From Salvator merianae (taxonomy: Eukaryota > Chordata > Lepidosauria > Squamata > Teiidae): a stretch of DNA of 64,000 bases. This document shows, in pieces, positions 9,751 to 19,805 of the stretch (the stretch's first letter is position 1; the number at the start of each line of letters is the position of its first letter). The notes beneath the pieces were generated by a model that had not been told where the DNA came from, made no database searches, and was given only the letters and a program-made list of their open reading frames with translations. A program made the translations under genes and the position numbers. The stretch is from NCBI GenBank assembly GCA_003586115.2, contig QVOM02000042.1, forward strand, positions 33,398,969-33,462,968, written 5' to 3'.

Positions 9751-12108
9751 CTAAAGCATCCCAGACAGATATCCGTCCAGCCTTTCCTTGAAGACCTCCA
9801 GCGAAGGAGAGCCCACCACCTCCTGTGGTAACCTGTTCCAATGACTGATTGCCCTTACGGTCAGAAAGTTTTTCCTAATATCTAGCCTGCATCTACTCCC
9901 TTGAAGTTTCATCCCATTGTTTCTAGTCCTTCCTTCTTGTGCAACTGAGAATAGGGCCAATCCTTCTGCACTGTGACAGCCCTTCAGATACTTGAAAACA
10001 GCTATCATGTCTCCTCTCAGTCTTCTCTTCTGCAGGCTAAACATTCCTAGGTCCTTTAACCATTCCTCGTAGGACATGGTTTGCAGACCACTCACCATTT
10101 TGGTCGCCCTTCTCTGAACTTGTTCCAGTTTGTCAATGTCTTTTTTAAACTGGGGTGCCCAGAACTGGACACAATACTCGAGATGAGGTCTGACCAAGGA
10201 AGAGTAAAGAGGGATAATTACTTCTTGTGATCTAGACTCTATGCTCCTCTTGATACAGCCCAGGATGGTATTTGCCTTTTTTGCAGCTGCATCACACTGT
10301 TGACTCATGTTTAATCTGTGATCTACTAGTACACCCAGATCCTTTTCACATGTGCTGCTGCTCAGCGAGATTCCTCCCATTCTGTATTGGATATTGACAT
10401 TTTTCTTACGCAGATGTAAAACTTTGCATTTCTCCCTGTTAAATGTCATTCTGTTAGTTTCAGCCCACTGTTCAAGCTTGTCTAAATCATTTTGAATCCT
10501 CTCCTTCTCCTCCCTAGTGTTAGCAACCCCTCCTAGCTTTGTGTCATCTGCAGATTTGATCAGCATCCCCTCGACTCCTTCATCCAGATCATTTATAAAA
10601 ATGTTGAATAGCACTGGGCCCAAGACAGAGCCTTGCGGTACCCCACTCAAGATAGTCTTCCAATTGGATGTGAAGCCATTTATGACCACTCTTTGAGTAC
10701 AATCACTAAGCCAGTTATGAATCCACCTAACAGTTGTCCTGTCAATCCCATATTTGATCATTTTTTCAATAAGTATAGTATGAGACACCTTGTCAAATGC
10801 TTTGCTAAAGTCAAGATATACTATGTCCACAGCCTTCCCTTGATCAATCCATCCAGTAATTTTGTCATAAAAGGAAATGAGATTAGTCTGGCATGACTTG
10901 CTTGTTACAAATCCATGTTGGCTCTGGTTAATTACTGCATTCCCATCCGAGTGCTCCCATATATGCTGTTTAATGATTTGTTCAAGGATCTTGCCTGGTA
11001 TTGAAGTCAGGCTCACAGGCCTGTAGTTACCTGGGTCAGCCTTCTTTTCTTTTTTAAAGATAGGGACAACATTCGCCCTTCTCCAATCTTCTGGGACTTG
11101 TCCTGTTCTCCATGAGTTCTCAAATATCACAGAGAGTGGTTCAGCAATTATATTGGCTAATTCCTTCAGCACCCTAGGATGTAATTCATCTGGGCCTGGA
11201 GACTTGAATTCATTTAAGTTAGCTAAATGTTCCCTGACCGTCTCCTTGTCCATACAGAGCCTTGATTCTCTTATTCCCTCAACATCACAGTGAAGGCCAA
11301 CTGATGTTTCATTTCCTTTCTGAGAGAAAGCAGATGCAAAATAGGAGTTCAGAAGTTCTGCCTTCTCAATGTCATTTTTGACCAAATCACCCTTCTCATC
11401 CTGTAAAGGTCCTATAGCTTCTTTGACTTTTCTTTTGCTTCTGACATACCTCCAAAATCCTTTTTTATTGTTTTTGGCCTCTCTTGCAATCCTCAATTCA
11501 TTTTTAGCTTTAGCCTTTCTGACACTTATCCTGCAGTTCCTGCAGATTGCATTATATTCTTCTTTTGATATGTTCCCCTCTTTCAATTTTTTAAACATTT
11601 TTTTTTTTTTTAACAAGTTATTAAGTTCAGGGTTCATCCACCCTGGTCTCTTTAGATGCTTGCCATTCTTTCTTATTTTAGGAATTGTTAAAGATTGTGC
11701 CTCTAGAATCTCCTTTCTCAAAATTTCCCATCCTTCCTGAACATTTCTGTCCTTTAAGACATTCAGCCAATGGATCCTTCCTACCCTCCTTCTGAGTCCA
11801 TCAAAATCTGCTCCTCTAAAATCTAGCCTTGAAGTCTGAGTCTTCTCAGATCTTCCTCCTTTTGTTAACCAAAATTCAATGATAGCATGGTCACTGCCTC
11901 CCAGGGTCCCAGTCACCTTTACTTCCTCAACCATTTCCTCCCTGTTGGTAAGAATTAGATCCAAGATAGCAGACCCCCTTGTTTTTTCCTCCATCTTTTG
12001 GAAAATGAAGTTATCTGCCAGAGAGGATAAGAATTTATTGGACCCGTGACTTTTGCCTGAGAGAGATTCCCAACAAATGTCTGGATAGTTAAAATCTCCC
12101 ATAATCAC
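9751..12108 (-). CDS. CR1 ORF2: partial endonuclease plus reverse transcriptase
   Basis: A 785-codon open frame. The family nicks target DNA with an AP-type endonuclease and copies its RNA at the nick. Residues 4-7 are GDFN and 72-74 are SDH, both endonuclease blocks. The reverse transcriptase spans roughly residues 300-580, with DFSKAFD (433-439) as motif A, PQGSVLGP (491-498) as motif B and SADD (519-522) as motif C. Motif C is FADD in the sister copy at 52039-53521, so F has become S next to the catalytic aspartates. The C-terminal region ends at a stop beside the 3' UTR. The first methionine lies inside the endonuclease: the true start is upstream and separated by frameshifts, so this is the intact part of a broken ORF2. 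Confidence 0.88.
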   Translation of the reverse strand: MIMGDFNYPDICWESLSGKSHGSNKFLSSLADNFIFQKMEEKTRGSAILDLILTNREEMVEEVKVTGTLGGSDHAIIEFWLTKGGRSEKTQTSRLDFRGADFDGLRRRVGRIHWLNVLKDRNVQEGWEILRKEILEAQSLTIPKIRKNGKHLKRPGWMNPELNNLLKKKKMFKKLKEGNISKEEYNAICRNCRISVRKAKAKNELRIAREAKNNKKGFWRYVRSKRKVKEAIGPLQDEKGDLVKNDIEKAELLNSYFASAFSQKGNETSVGLHCDVEGIRESRLCMDKETVREHLANLNEFKSPGPDELHPRVLKELANIIAEPLSVIFENSWRTGQVPEDWRRANVVPIFKKEKKADPGNYRPVSLTSIPGKILEQIIKQHIWEHSDGNAVINQSQHGFVTSKSCQTNLISFYDKITGWIDQGKAVDIVYLDFSKAFDKVSHTILIEKMIKYGIDRTTVRWIHNWLSDCTQRVVINGFTSNWKTILSGVPQGSVLGPVLFNIFINDLDEGVEGMLIKSADDTKLGGVANTREEKERIQNDLDKLEQWAETNRMTFNREKCKVLHLRKKNVNIQYRMGGISLSSSTCEKDLGVLVDHRLNMSQQCDAAAKKANTILGCIKRSIESRSQEVIIPLYSSLVRPHLEYCVQFWAPQFKKDIDKLEQVQRRATKMVSGLQTMSYEEWLKDLGMFSLQKRRLRGDMIAVFKYLKGCHSAEGLALFSVAQEGRTRNNGMKLQGSRCRLDIRKNFLTVRAISHWNRLPQEVVGSPSLEVFKERLDGYLSGML

Positions 12109-12619
12109 TAGGTCGTGTTTCCCTGAGAGCTTGGCCTTCTGTGTATAAAGAGTTCATCCATATCTTCTGTTTGTCCAGGGGGTCTATAATAAACTCCTAC
12201 AACAGTATCCTTTGTGTTGCTCTCTCCTTGTATTTTCACCCAAACGGTTTCTACAGGTCTTCCATTATCTGAAAGATGAATCTCTGTGATGGTATATACT
12301 TTCCTTACATACAGTGCAACACCTCCTCCCCTTTTATTAAGCCTGTTTTTTTTAAATAAGTTGTAGCCTTCGAGCTCTGTGTTCCAATCATGTTATCATC
12401 CCACCAAGTTTCAGTTATGCCTATGACATCATATTTATTTTCCTGTGCTAGGATTTCCAGTTCTCCTTGTTTGTTTCCCATGCTCTGCGCATTGGTATAG
12501 AAACATTTTAGTTTGCGACCAATGTCTCTTACAGGCTTGACTCCTCTAGTTTCCTTCCAAACTGTTTGTCTTTGTTCCTTTCTTTCATTTCTGGTAGCAA
12601 GATCCTCATCTGTATTCAT
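12109..12619 (-). pseudogene. CR1 ORF2 endonuclease N-terminus, frameshifted
   Basis: The 12619-12305 frame reads CFYTNAQSMGNKQGEL and then GITETWWDD, the asparagine and glutamate blocks of the CR1 endonuclease. A frame change near 12375 moves the homologous reading to another frame (GGGVALYVRKVYTITEIHLS, then VVGVYYRPP). A second change near 12140 is needed to join LVIMGDFN in the 785-codon frame. At least two frameshifts thus separate the N-terminus from the rest of ORF2. Confidence 0.8.
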
Positions 12620-12735
12620 TAGCTGCTTATCTTTCTCTGGACTTTTACTTCCCTTCCACTTTCGCCCTAGTTTAAAGCTCTCCTGATGAGCACAGCCAGT
12701 CTTCTGCCAAATATGTGCTTGCCTGACTTTGTAAG

Positions 12736-13236
12736 TTAGAGCCCATCTCTTGCAAGGCGTCCATCATATAAGTAGTTTAGTCCATGGTCTAGAAATCCAA
12801 ATCCTTGCTGGTAGCACCATCGATGTAGCCAGTTGTTTAGCTGTAGAATCTTGCTCCATCTTCTTGTTCCACGGCCATTCACTGGGAGGATAGAAGAGAA
12901 GACAACTTGCGCTCCCAGCTCCTTCACTTTCCTGCCCAGGTCTTCAAAGTCTCTGCAGATAGCTTCAAAGTTCCTTCCTGCAGTGCCATTTGTTCCTATA
13001 TGTATTAGTAGGAACGGGTAATAGTCTGTAGGACTGAAGAGTTTTGGTAGCCTCTCGGTTACATCTTTGATTCGTGCACCGGGAAGGCAACACACTTCTC
13101 GTGAGGTCATGTCAGGTCTGCACACAGCTGCCTCTGTTCCCCTCAATAAGGAATCCTCCACAACCACCACTCTCCTATTCTTCTTCACAGCATCTCTTCT
13201 TTTTTTCAGTTCAAGAGGTTTCGTATTGCACACCAA
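12736..13236 (-). pseudogene. CR1 ORF1 SGNH-esterase-like domain, catalytic His codon lost to a stop
   Basis: CR1 ORF1 proteins carry an SGNH/GDSL hydrolase fold. Here residues 27-30 read EDSL in place of the usual GDSL, keeping the serine but losing the glycycle of block I. HIGTN (79-83) is block III. Near the C-terminus RDGL is followed directly by TAA, then LTKSG in frame. By family pattern (RDGLHLT) the stop replaces the histidine of block V. The frame therefore ends exactly at the catalytic His position. Upstream, residues such as QYQALTEENNQ continue the ORF to near 13305. Confidence 0.78.
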
Positions 13237-13310
13237 ATCTTTCTGAACTTCCTGATTATTCTCCTCCGTGAGAGCCTGGTACTGTTTTATAAGGATCTTT
13301 CTAAATCCAT

Positions 13311-13978
13311 CTTGCCTTCATGGGCTCCAAATACATTCCCAATAGATACGTTTTGTATTATGATATCTCATTTACAGGTGACTTTGTCACTATACTAGAA
13401 GGCTATTGGTTTAATATTTGCCTTTACCTTTAAGTTTCTCTTACCTTCCTCTCTACCATTATAGATATGGGGTTTAATGTTATAAATTTATTCATTAGCC
13501 TGTTCTTGTTAACTACAAGAGAAGTTTGCTTGTCTAATTCATATCTTCTCCAGTTGTCAAGCGAGTGTCGTTTTCAGATTACTTTAGTTCTTATCGTTTA
13601 CCTTGATAAAAGTGGCAGGGACAAAATGTTTTTTCTTTCTCCTTATTGCTGCAAGTCCCAAATGTTCTTTGGTTTTGTGAACAATCCAGCCATGAAAAGG
13701 CTTGGGTCTGTTGATAGTTATGCCTCAGACAGACTCACAGAACTCTTTGCTGTTAGTAAGTTTATACCACTATGTTTAGTAGTTCAGTTTAGTGCAAATT
13801 CTTGTTTTTTGTTTAATCGAGACACTGCCTTAATACAATCTTTTTGCTTTCAACTAGTGTACACTATTGACAGTACTAATGCATTTTTGTTCTATTTTCA
13901 GTACAGGCTGACTACCTTTCTCTCTTTCGGCAAGACTCATTCCCAGAAGGACCTAGACACTTCTTTTTCAATTGTACA
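13311..13978 (+). other. L1 spacer between ORF1 and ORF2
   Basis: About 670 bp of L1 sequence right of the CR1 insertion and before the ORF2 start. A 178-codon open frame (13467-14003) crosses it, but no domain is recognisable and it runs into the ORF2 start in a different frame. Probably a non-coding spacer or decayed ORF1-ORF2 interval. Confidence 0.45.
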
Positions 13979-14089
13979 ATGGGTACCAAGTCAATTAAGG
14001 TGATTTCATACAACATCCATGACCTGAATGAGCCAGTTAAGAGAGAGAGACTGCAGAATTTTCTCCAAGACAAGCTATCAAAATGTTAG
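13979..14089 (+). pseudogene. L1 ORF2 N-terminus (first 36 codons)
   Basis: ATG at 13979 opens a frame reading KVISYNIHDLNEPVKRER, the start of the L1 endonuclease (YNIHGLN block with G changed to D). It stops at TAG 14087-14089 after DKLSKC. The rest of the endonuclease and the reverse transcriptase core do not follow; the next homologous segment is the ORF2 C-terminal third. Confidence 0.75.
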
Positions 14090-14174
14090 TTATACCAAAA
14101 TTCTTATTTCTTTTTCAGATGATTCCTATTCCACCTCCAAAACATTTGATGTCCACCATTCTGACTAGTCTGAC

Positions 14175-15454
14175 CAAATTTATTTTTCTGGCAAAAACCC
14201 TCGTTTTACCAAAGCAGCATTGTTCAGACAAACTAAATGTGGAGGTTGGGGTTACCCAAATCTCCCATTATATTTTGAGGCTTTTCAGCTTAAACAAATT
14301 ATAAGAATGCTTCCACAGAAAGCTCCATCATCGGCATCCATTGAATTTAAACGTTCACCCACTGCTCCTTACTTTGACCCCTTTGATTTAAAGGCATGGC
14401 ACAGTTCATATCCAACAGTAATAGAAACACATAAAATCTGGAAAAAATGGCAACCCCATCTCTGCCCCTATCCCTCCTTATCCTCACCTATTTTCTCATT
14501 CCCCAATTCCCCTCCCCCATACTAACATCTCATCAAAAACGGAAACTCTTCCAAAGTGGGTAATACATACTGTCTGATTATGTCACAGCTGAAGGTCTTC
14601 TTATAGATGTCTAAGGAATAACACAAATTCTCCAAGAAGGTTCACAGAATTGGTTAACATCTTCCCTTTTCTGTAAATTCCTGCATTCTCTGACCTCTGT
14701 TGGGAATCTTTCTCGGCCACTGACATTGTATGAACAATTACTATCCATTCCTCCTGATATACATAGAGGTTTGGTCTCTTCTATTTATGACTTCCTTTTA
14801 ATACTTGAACAAACTTCCTTTGCTGGCCTGAAAGGCCTTTGGGAACTAGACTGCAAACTTACTATCTCCGAGGAGGAATGGCATAATCTATTGACCACAA
14901 AAATCTTCTGTTCTAATGCCAACATCAGAGAGACGTATAATAAGGTGCTGCATAGGTGGAATGTGACTCCAGTTAAACTGGCACATATTACGAACTCCAG
15001 GCAAATAACTTGCTGGCAATGCCAATCTGAAAAAGGAAAATTTATCCATCAATGGTGGACGTGTCACAAAGTTGGCCAATTTTGGAACCAAATTAATAAA
15101 GAACTTAATGAATCTTTTAGAATTGGAATTCACTTAACTCCAGAAATGAGTTTGATTAATTTATTTGTAGGTGAAAATGCTTCTCAAAAGCATAAGCATT
15201 TTTTAAAATTTGCATTTGCATCAGCTACATGGGTAATCACAAAAAAGTGGAAAAACTATGATTCCCTCAGCTTGGACAAGTGGTGCTCTCACCTGTGGGA
15301 CACTGCAACATCTGAATTTATTGCTATGCAAGCAAAACAAATGAAGGGCCAGGGGTCTATAATGAAATATAATGGGATATGGTTTCCTCTTCTAGACAGT
15401 CATATACAAACTAGCAGAACCTTGATCTTCTGTCCCTTGCCACTACAATACTGA
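14175..15454 (+). pseudogene. L1 ORF2 C-terminal region with cysteine motif
   Basis: The first piece reads CGGWGYPNLPLYFEAFQLKQ (near 14230-14290), the conserved segment after the L1 reverse transcriptase. After frame changes, the open frame 14726-15454 carries YNKVLHRWNVTPVKLAHI and then CWQC, eight residues, H, four residues, C (about 15020-15070). This is the C-terminal cysteine motif required for L1 RNP function. It ends at a stop just before the 3' UTR. The missing catalytic core means no activity. Confidence 0.82.
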
Positions 15455-15734
15455 CTTTCCTCTGATGCTCTTCGTACACCTCTAGTGGGAGGTGCCTTTC
15501 AGCCTATACGTAAAGACCTATCATCCAGGTAGATACAATATGGCCTTCCTTGTTATTAGCTGGTGATGTTCTCCATGTATATACATATATGTATTAACTC
15601 ACATGCACAGACTTGATTGTTTGTAAGTGTTTATTGTTGTTTTAATATTTGTTATTTCTGTTTCTACATTTTGCAGTTATTATAAATGTCATAAGTAAAC
15701 AAACATATATTAAAAAAAAAAAGTCAAAAGGAAG

Positions 15735-17254
15735 AATGCTAGGCTAAGTCAAAGAATGCCTGCTTTGACTTAGTAAATTTCACAATAGTACAAATTTAGT
15801 GGTTGGAGATGCATGTTAATGACTAATGATAGGTGCCTCCTGTAGTCTAAAGCACCAAATTGCTTCAAGATGGAGCGCTTTCTATAGCCTGACTGCCTAA
15901 CAGGGCTATTATGTAGGTGATATTTAAATGAAAGGGTATACACTTCAGAACAGATGGACTTAAGACGGTTATTAATTTTATTGGTTAAAATGCAATAAAG
16001 TATATGATGAAGTACGAAGACAGAAAAGAGCAAAAATACCCAGTAGTGATCTGTGGATGGGAACCGTGTGTCCAAAGAACTGCAGTTAATCACTGTTTAT
16101 ATAACTCTTATTTTAATAAGTTTTTAACTGGCTTTTCTGGAGTGAGTGACCTGAGGACTCTTCTGTCAGACTAGAAATAATTTCACATCCAAAATAACAG
16201 ACAAAATGTACTTAGCACTTATTGTTGTGGCTTATGATGGCATGTGAAATTGCAGTGTCAACCCATGTTCAACAGAAGGCCTGTTATCTGAGAAAAGTCA
16301 TCAAGAAAAGAACTTCCAGAGGCAGGGGTGTGGACTGTGGAACTTGTCAGTCTGCATCTGTCAAACTGCTATAAGTAAGTGTCCTAATATGACTCGCCTG
16401 AAAAACTTGGTTGAGTTTTTCTGTAGTATGCAAGCCAGGTTCTTTCTTTTTGTAGTTTATAGAGTCTGTAAAATAATACCATCATATGCACTTAGGGAGC
16501 AATATATAAATTGTTTGGACATGGTTTCATGTAGGTCAAATTGATATATAACCTGTGTATATGTGTGCGTCTGTGTGTGCACAAAGTGATGGAATTTTGT
16601 TCCTGATTTATTTCTCCCACCACTAGGACACTTGACTCTTAAGATGGTCATGCTGGCAACATCTTCAAAGATGTAGCCTATGACCATAGGGGTACACATT
16701 CAAAATCATGTCTCCCAGGGAACACACTAGCCACATGGGCCTTAGGCCTGGCCTGCTTCTGGAGGTGTGATCAGACAAACTTAATTAGACACTCTCTGGG
16801 CAAATTTACATCTTAGATGGATGTCAGACATTTTCTCCCTTCACGTGGTTTACCCCATCGCAAAATCTAGAAATGAATGCTTCTTCCTCATTTAGGGTTT
16901 CATAATGCTGAAGGCTTCTCTCTCTTGTCAGATTGGTTGGGAAGCTACATAAGCATAGAGGCAGGAAATGTAGCCAATCATGCCATGAGAACATTTGCTA
17001 TGGGTAATCAACCAATCATGGCCATGGAAAGCTGGGAAGACAAAAGGCCAAGTATTTGTTGTCAGGAAGGTGATGACAGACTTGGAGGTGAATGAAAACT
17101 GCAGTATAGAAAAATGAGGTAGGCTTTGGTGTGCTTATTCATTTAACTGTTTGAATGGCATTTTTATGCATCTATGGAAGGAATGGTTTTTCTTGAAAGG
17201 GTGGCTGAAAAAGCCCTGTCTGATTGCAGCCTCTGAGCTGTCCAGCAGGAGACC
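15735..17254. other. Non-coding stretch, nothing recognised
   Basis: AT-rich host-like DNA next to the L1 target site. No coding, RNA or repeat signature that I can support. Confidence 0.45.
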
Positions 17255-17463
17255 ACTTTAAATTAAGATGAGCAGAAGGAGCTCTTCTTGGCAGGCCTTT
17301 TCTGTAGTGGCCCCAGTTTGTGGAACAGCCTTTCCCTAGATGCTCACTAAGCAACAACATTCTATAGTTTTTGACACCTGGCAAAGACTTATCTCTTTGC
17401 CCAGGCATTTGGCATTATGGCCTTTCTTCACTTGCTAGTATTCTGTACCAGCAAAAGCACTAA

Positions 17464-18031
17464 GGGCCTCCCCTCCACATATTAGTGCAGAATATGGGAG
17501 GCCTCACTCATCATTACTATGTTCCATCCACACAGATGAGGAAGCACCTGATATTGAGATCTACCGGGATACTAGTGCAGTCTAATCTGGGACACAGAGG
17601 CATGCAGAAAGTACATGCCTCTGTGTTCTGGTTTCACAGGGGGATCCATGTCAGTGCTGTGCCTTATTGCACCACTGAAATGGGTTTCCCATCAGAGCTC
17701 ACAGAAGATGGCTCTAAAGCTCACGTAAGCTGGGCTGGAACAGCCATCATTGGCCCTTTCTGCACTTGACCTTATTCCAGATTATATCTTGGAATAGGGA
17801 TCCGTCATCCACATGCTACTATGAACAATGGCAGGCCCCACCTGGGGACTGCTGTAATCTGCACTAGTGTGTGGATAGCAGGCCCCTGTTCTGGGATATA
17901 GTCCAGAATAAAGCCAAGTGCAGAAAGGGCCATCGTGCAGACAGAATCTTTCCAGCCCAAAGCAATCCAACCCAGCCTTGGGATGGTTCACTTTGTTCCA
18001 AACCAACCAGAACAGTAAGTGCAGAAAGGCC
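17464..18031. mobile_element. GGGCC-ended DNA transposon (type C) carrying a nested type D hairpin
   Basis: Starts GGGCCTCCCC and ends 'aagtgcagaaaggcc'. Internal words (gcatgcagaaagtacatgcctc, ccactgaaatgggtttccc) match the type C copy at 23271-23770. The 3-bp flanks are not a clean match (TAA/TGT). A 180-bp hairpin interrupts it at 17752. No coding capacity. Confidence 0.6.
17752..17931. mobile_element. 180-bp hairpin MITE (type D), copy 2
   Basis: Starts GGCCCTTTCTGCACTTGACC and ends AAGTGCAGAAAGGGCC, flanked by ATT (17749-17751) and ATC (17932-17934), one mismatch. Same length as the copies at 5118 and 32209. It lies within a type C element. Confidence 0.85.
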
Positions 18032-18365
18032 TGTAGTTTCCTTTCTACTGCTCTGGTGTTGTACATTTTAACTGTACTTTTTAGTTTTGAAATTTAAAAG
18101 TTATATTTTAATTCTAAAACATCCTGAGATCACCAAGTATTGAGCCATATAAAAATATAATAAATATCTCCAGACCTTTTAAAATGTTATTAAGCTGAAT
18201 GTCATATATAGGTTTGCTTTCTCCCATGTACATTTTATTTTTTTCTTTTCCTCTAAACGTTCTTTCAACAATAAAGCTTGCATGACAGGGAGAGAGATTA
18301 CTAACCTAAGACTATGGTGAAGAGCAGTGTAAAAATCCTATAAATAGATAAACAAATCAGTAGAG

Positions 18366-18650
18366 AGTGATTCAGTTCAAATCAAACCAAGTATCCTTGG
18401 TTTGAGTTTAATCTGAACCATTTTTTTGCACAACAGGATGCTTTGGTTTGCATGCGAACCAAATAAACCATAACAAACCACCCTTGGTTCATTATAGTTC
18501 ACTCGGCTCATTACAATCTCCTTTGTTTGGGTTCAGTTCAAATCAGAATTTGCAAACAGGGCGGTTCAGTTCACATGTGAACCACCTGGTTCACTGTACT
18601 GTAAACCAACTGAACCAGTTGGCACATCTTTGTAAATCAACACTCAAAGT
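18366..18650. mobile_element. Probable short palindromic repeat with GGTTCA motifs
   Basis: A dense run of 'ggttcagttcaaat', 'aaccaa' and 'gaacca' words in both orientations (18370-18625), forming several small inverted repeats. Related remnants may be at 51345-51420 and 54970-55150, the latter ending 'gcacatccct'. No clear target duplication, family unassigned. Confidence 0.35.
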
Positions 18651-19329
18651 GTGGTTCCCAAAGCATTCATTAACTAAGGCTGTGATCCAACACACACACA
18701 CACAAAAGCATCTCTGAGGCTGCACAAAGCTGGCTTTGAGGTGGGATTGTTCACATACCAGTCTGCCCCTTCCCTTTCTCATGAATGTTCTATGCTAGAA
18801 AAGGTGGATTAGAGAAGACTTGGGAACACGAGGGCCACACACTGTCTCTATGAGATGCCTCCAAATCACCCCTTTTGTTATGTCTGAACACAGCCTAAGT
18901 TGTAGCCAAGGGCTCACTGATATTCTAGTCATACCTCTGAAATGCTCTACATGTATCAGTTCACACAGCTCAATGTTTTGCTTCAGCTATGCTTTATCAT
19001 GTGTTTGTCCTTCACTGCAGTCATTTCTTACAGACCCGAAGAGGATGCAAAAGAATTTCTATGCAGACTTCACTTCCCAGAAATATGTCATATATCAAAC
19101 TGGCATCTTTTAAACAACCATCTTTTATTTATTAGACAAAAAATATTGGGTCATTTCCTGGTACCATTTCTAATGAACCTCCCTATTGTTAGAGGTGCTA
19201 CTATAAAGATTATAAATGGAAATTCTAGAGAGGAATGAAGTGAGATATAAAGGGTCAAAATTGTGGCATGGGCTTCTAATATGGTTTTTGGTGCCTAGCT
19301 AAAACATACCCCCTCCCCCAGGCCTTGGA
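18651..19329. other. Non-coding stretch with a short (AC)n tract
   Basis: A short (AC)n microsatellite at about 18690-18703. The rest shows nothing I recognise. Confidence 0.4.
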
Positions 19330-19512
19330 TGTCTAGCTTCCTCTAGATGTTGTCCTGCCAGGGAGGGAGGGGGGAGGGAGGGATGGTTATATTTTAAATA
19401 TATTTTAAAGTGTTTTATCTATTTCATTTTCTTATTGCTGTGACCTGCCCTAGGATCTTTTGGTGCAAGATGGGATATAAATTCTACAAATATATAAAGA
19501 CAAATAAATATT
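19330..19512 (+). mobile_element. LINE 3' tail
   Basis: A G-rich run (19363-19384), then 'ttattgctgtgacctgcccta' and 'gatgggatataaattctac' with A-rich ends, matching the tails at 1-310, 18060-18165 and 21590-21680. Confidence 0.5.
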
Positions 19513-19555
19513 CTTCAGACATGACTCTGAATGAATATGGAGGATAACATAGCGT

Positions 19556-19805
19556 TAAACCCATTAATAATACACAGGTGTGTCAATGGCTACTAGAGTG
19601 AATGCTTAGCTACTACCTCCAGGTTGGAGAGACAGGCAAGATGCCTCTGAAGGTCATTTGAAGGGAGTTGAGAGCAAGTGAAGATTTTGCCTTTGTCTAC
19701 CACTTGAGAATGCCCAGAAGTTATTGAAAAGCCACTATGCGAGATGGGATGCTGAACTAGATGAGCTGTGGCTTGGTCCAGCAGGGCACCTCTTATGTTC
19801 TTGCA
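19556..19805 (+). mobile_element. CR1/L2-like LINE 3' UTR, 5'-truncated
   Basis: Matches 29265-29500 by eye along its length: 'atggctactag', 'ctacctccaggtt', 'gagaatgcccagaag', 'ctgaactagatgagctgtgg', 'cagggcacctcttatgttc'. Only the 3' UTR and the last codons are present. Confidence 0.7.

Larger units (their letters stand above)
9662..13310 (-). mobile_element. CR1 LINE nested in L1 (antisense)
   Basis: The 3' end lies at the left, where the + strand shows CATAGAAT repeated about three times (9662-9694). This is the complement of the ATTCTATG terminal repeats typical of CR1, and is followed by the conserved 'gttggaagggacctcc' block. Moving right (5' in the element) come ORF2 with reverse transcriptase and endonuclease, then the ORF1 esterase domain. 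The 5' boundary near 13310 is uncertain, because CR1 is usually 5'-truncated and makes no clear target duplication. It splits the L1 between ORF1 and the ORF2 start, so it is younger than the L1. Confidence 0.88.
8405..15734 (+). mobile_element. L1 retrotransposon with target-site duplication, interrupted by a CR1
   Basis: The flanking duplication AAGTCAAAAGGAAG is at 8407-8420 and 15721-15734, preceded by As on both sides. The right copy directly follows a poly-A tract (about 15711-15720), as expected for target-primed L1 insertion. In order the element holds a 5' UTR of about 250 bp (8421-8674), ORF1 (8675-9660, broken), a nested antisense CR1 (about 9662-13310), a spacer, the first 36 codons of ORF2 (13979-14089), and the ORF2 C-terminal region (about 14175-15454), then the 3' UTR. 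Most of the ORF2 endonuclease and reverse transcriptase is missing between 14089 and about 14175. The copy is dead. Confidence 0.85.
17255..18165 (+). mobile_element. LINE 3' region interrupted by two nested MITEs
   Basis: 17255-17463 reads like the 3' coding end of a LINE ('gtggccccagtttgtggaacagcc'), and 18032-18165 is its T-rich tail ending in 'atataaaaatataataaata'. The two parts are separated by a type C element, which itself holds a 180-bp type D hairpin. The family looks like that at 1-310. Confidence 0.6.

Noticed and set aside
11369..11740. 123-codon plus-strand frame inside the CR1
   Set aside because: Antisense shadow of the reverse-oriented ORF2.
13467..14003. 178-codon frame in the L1 spacer
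   Set aside because: No domain, composition typical of random T-rich sequence, and it overlaps the true ORF2 start in another frame.
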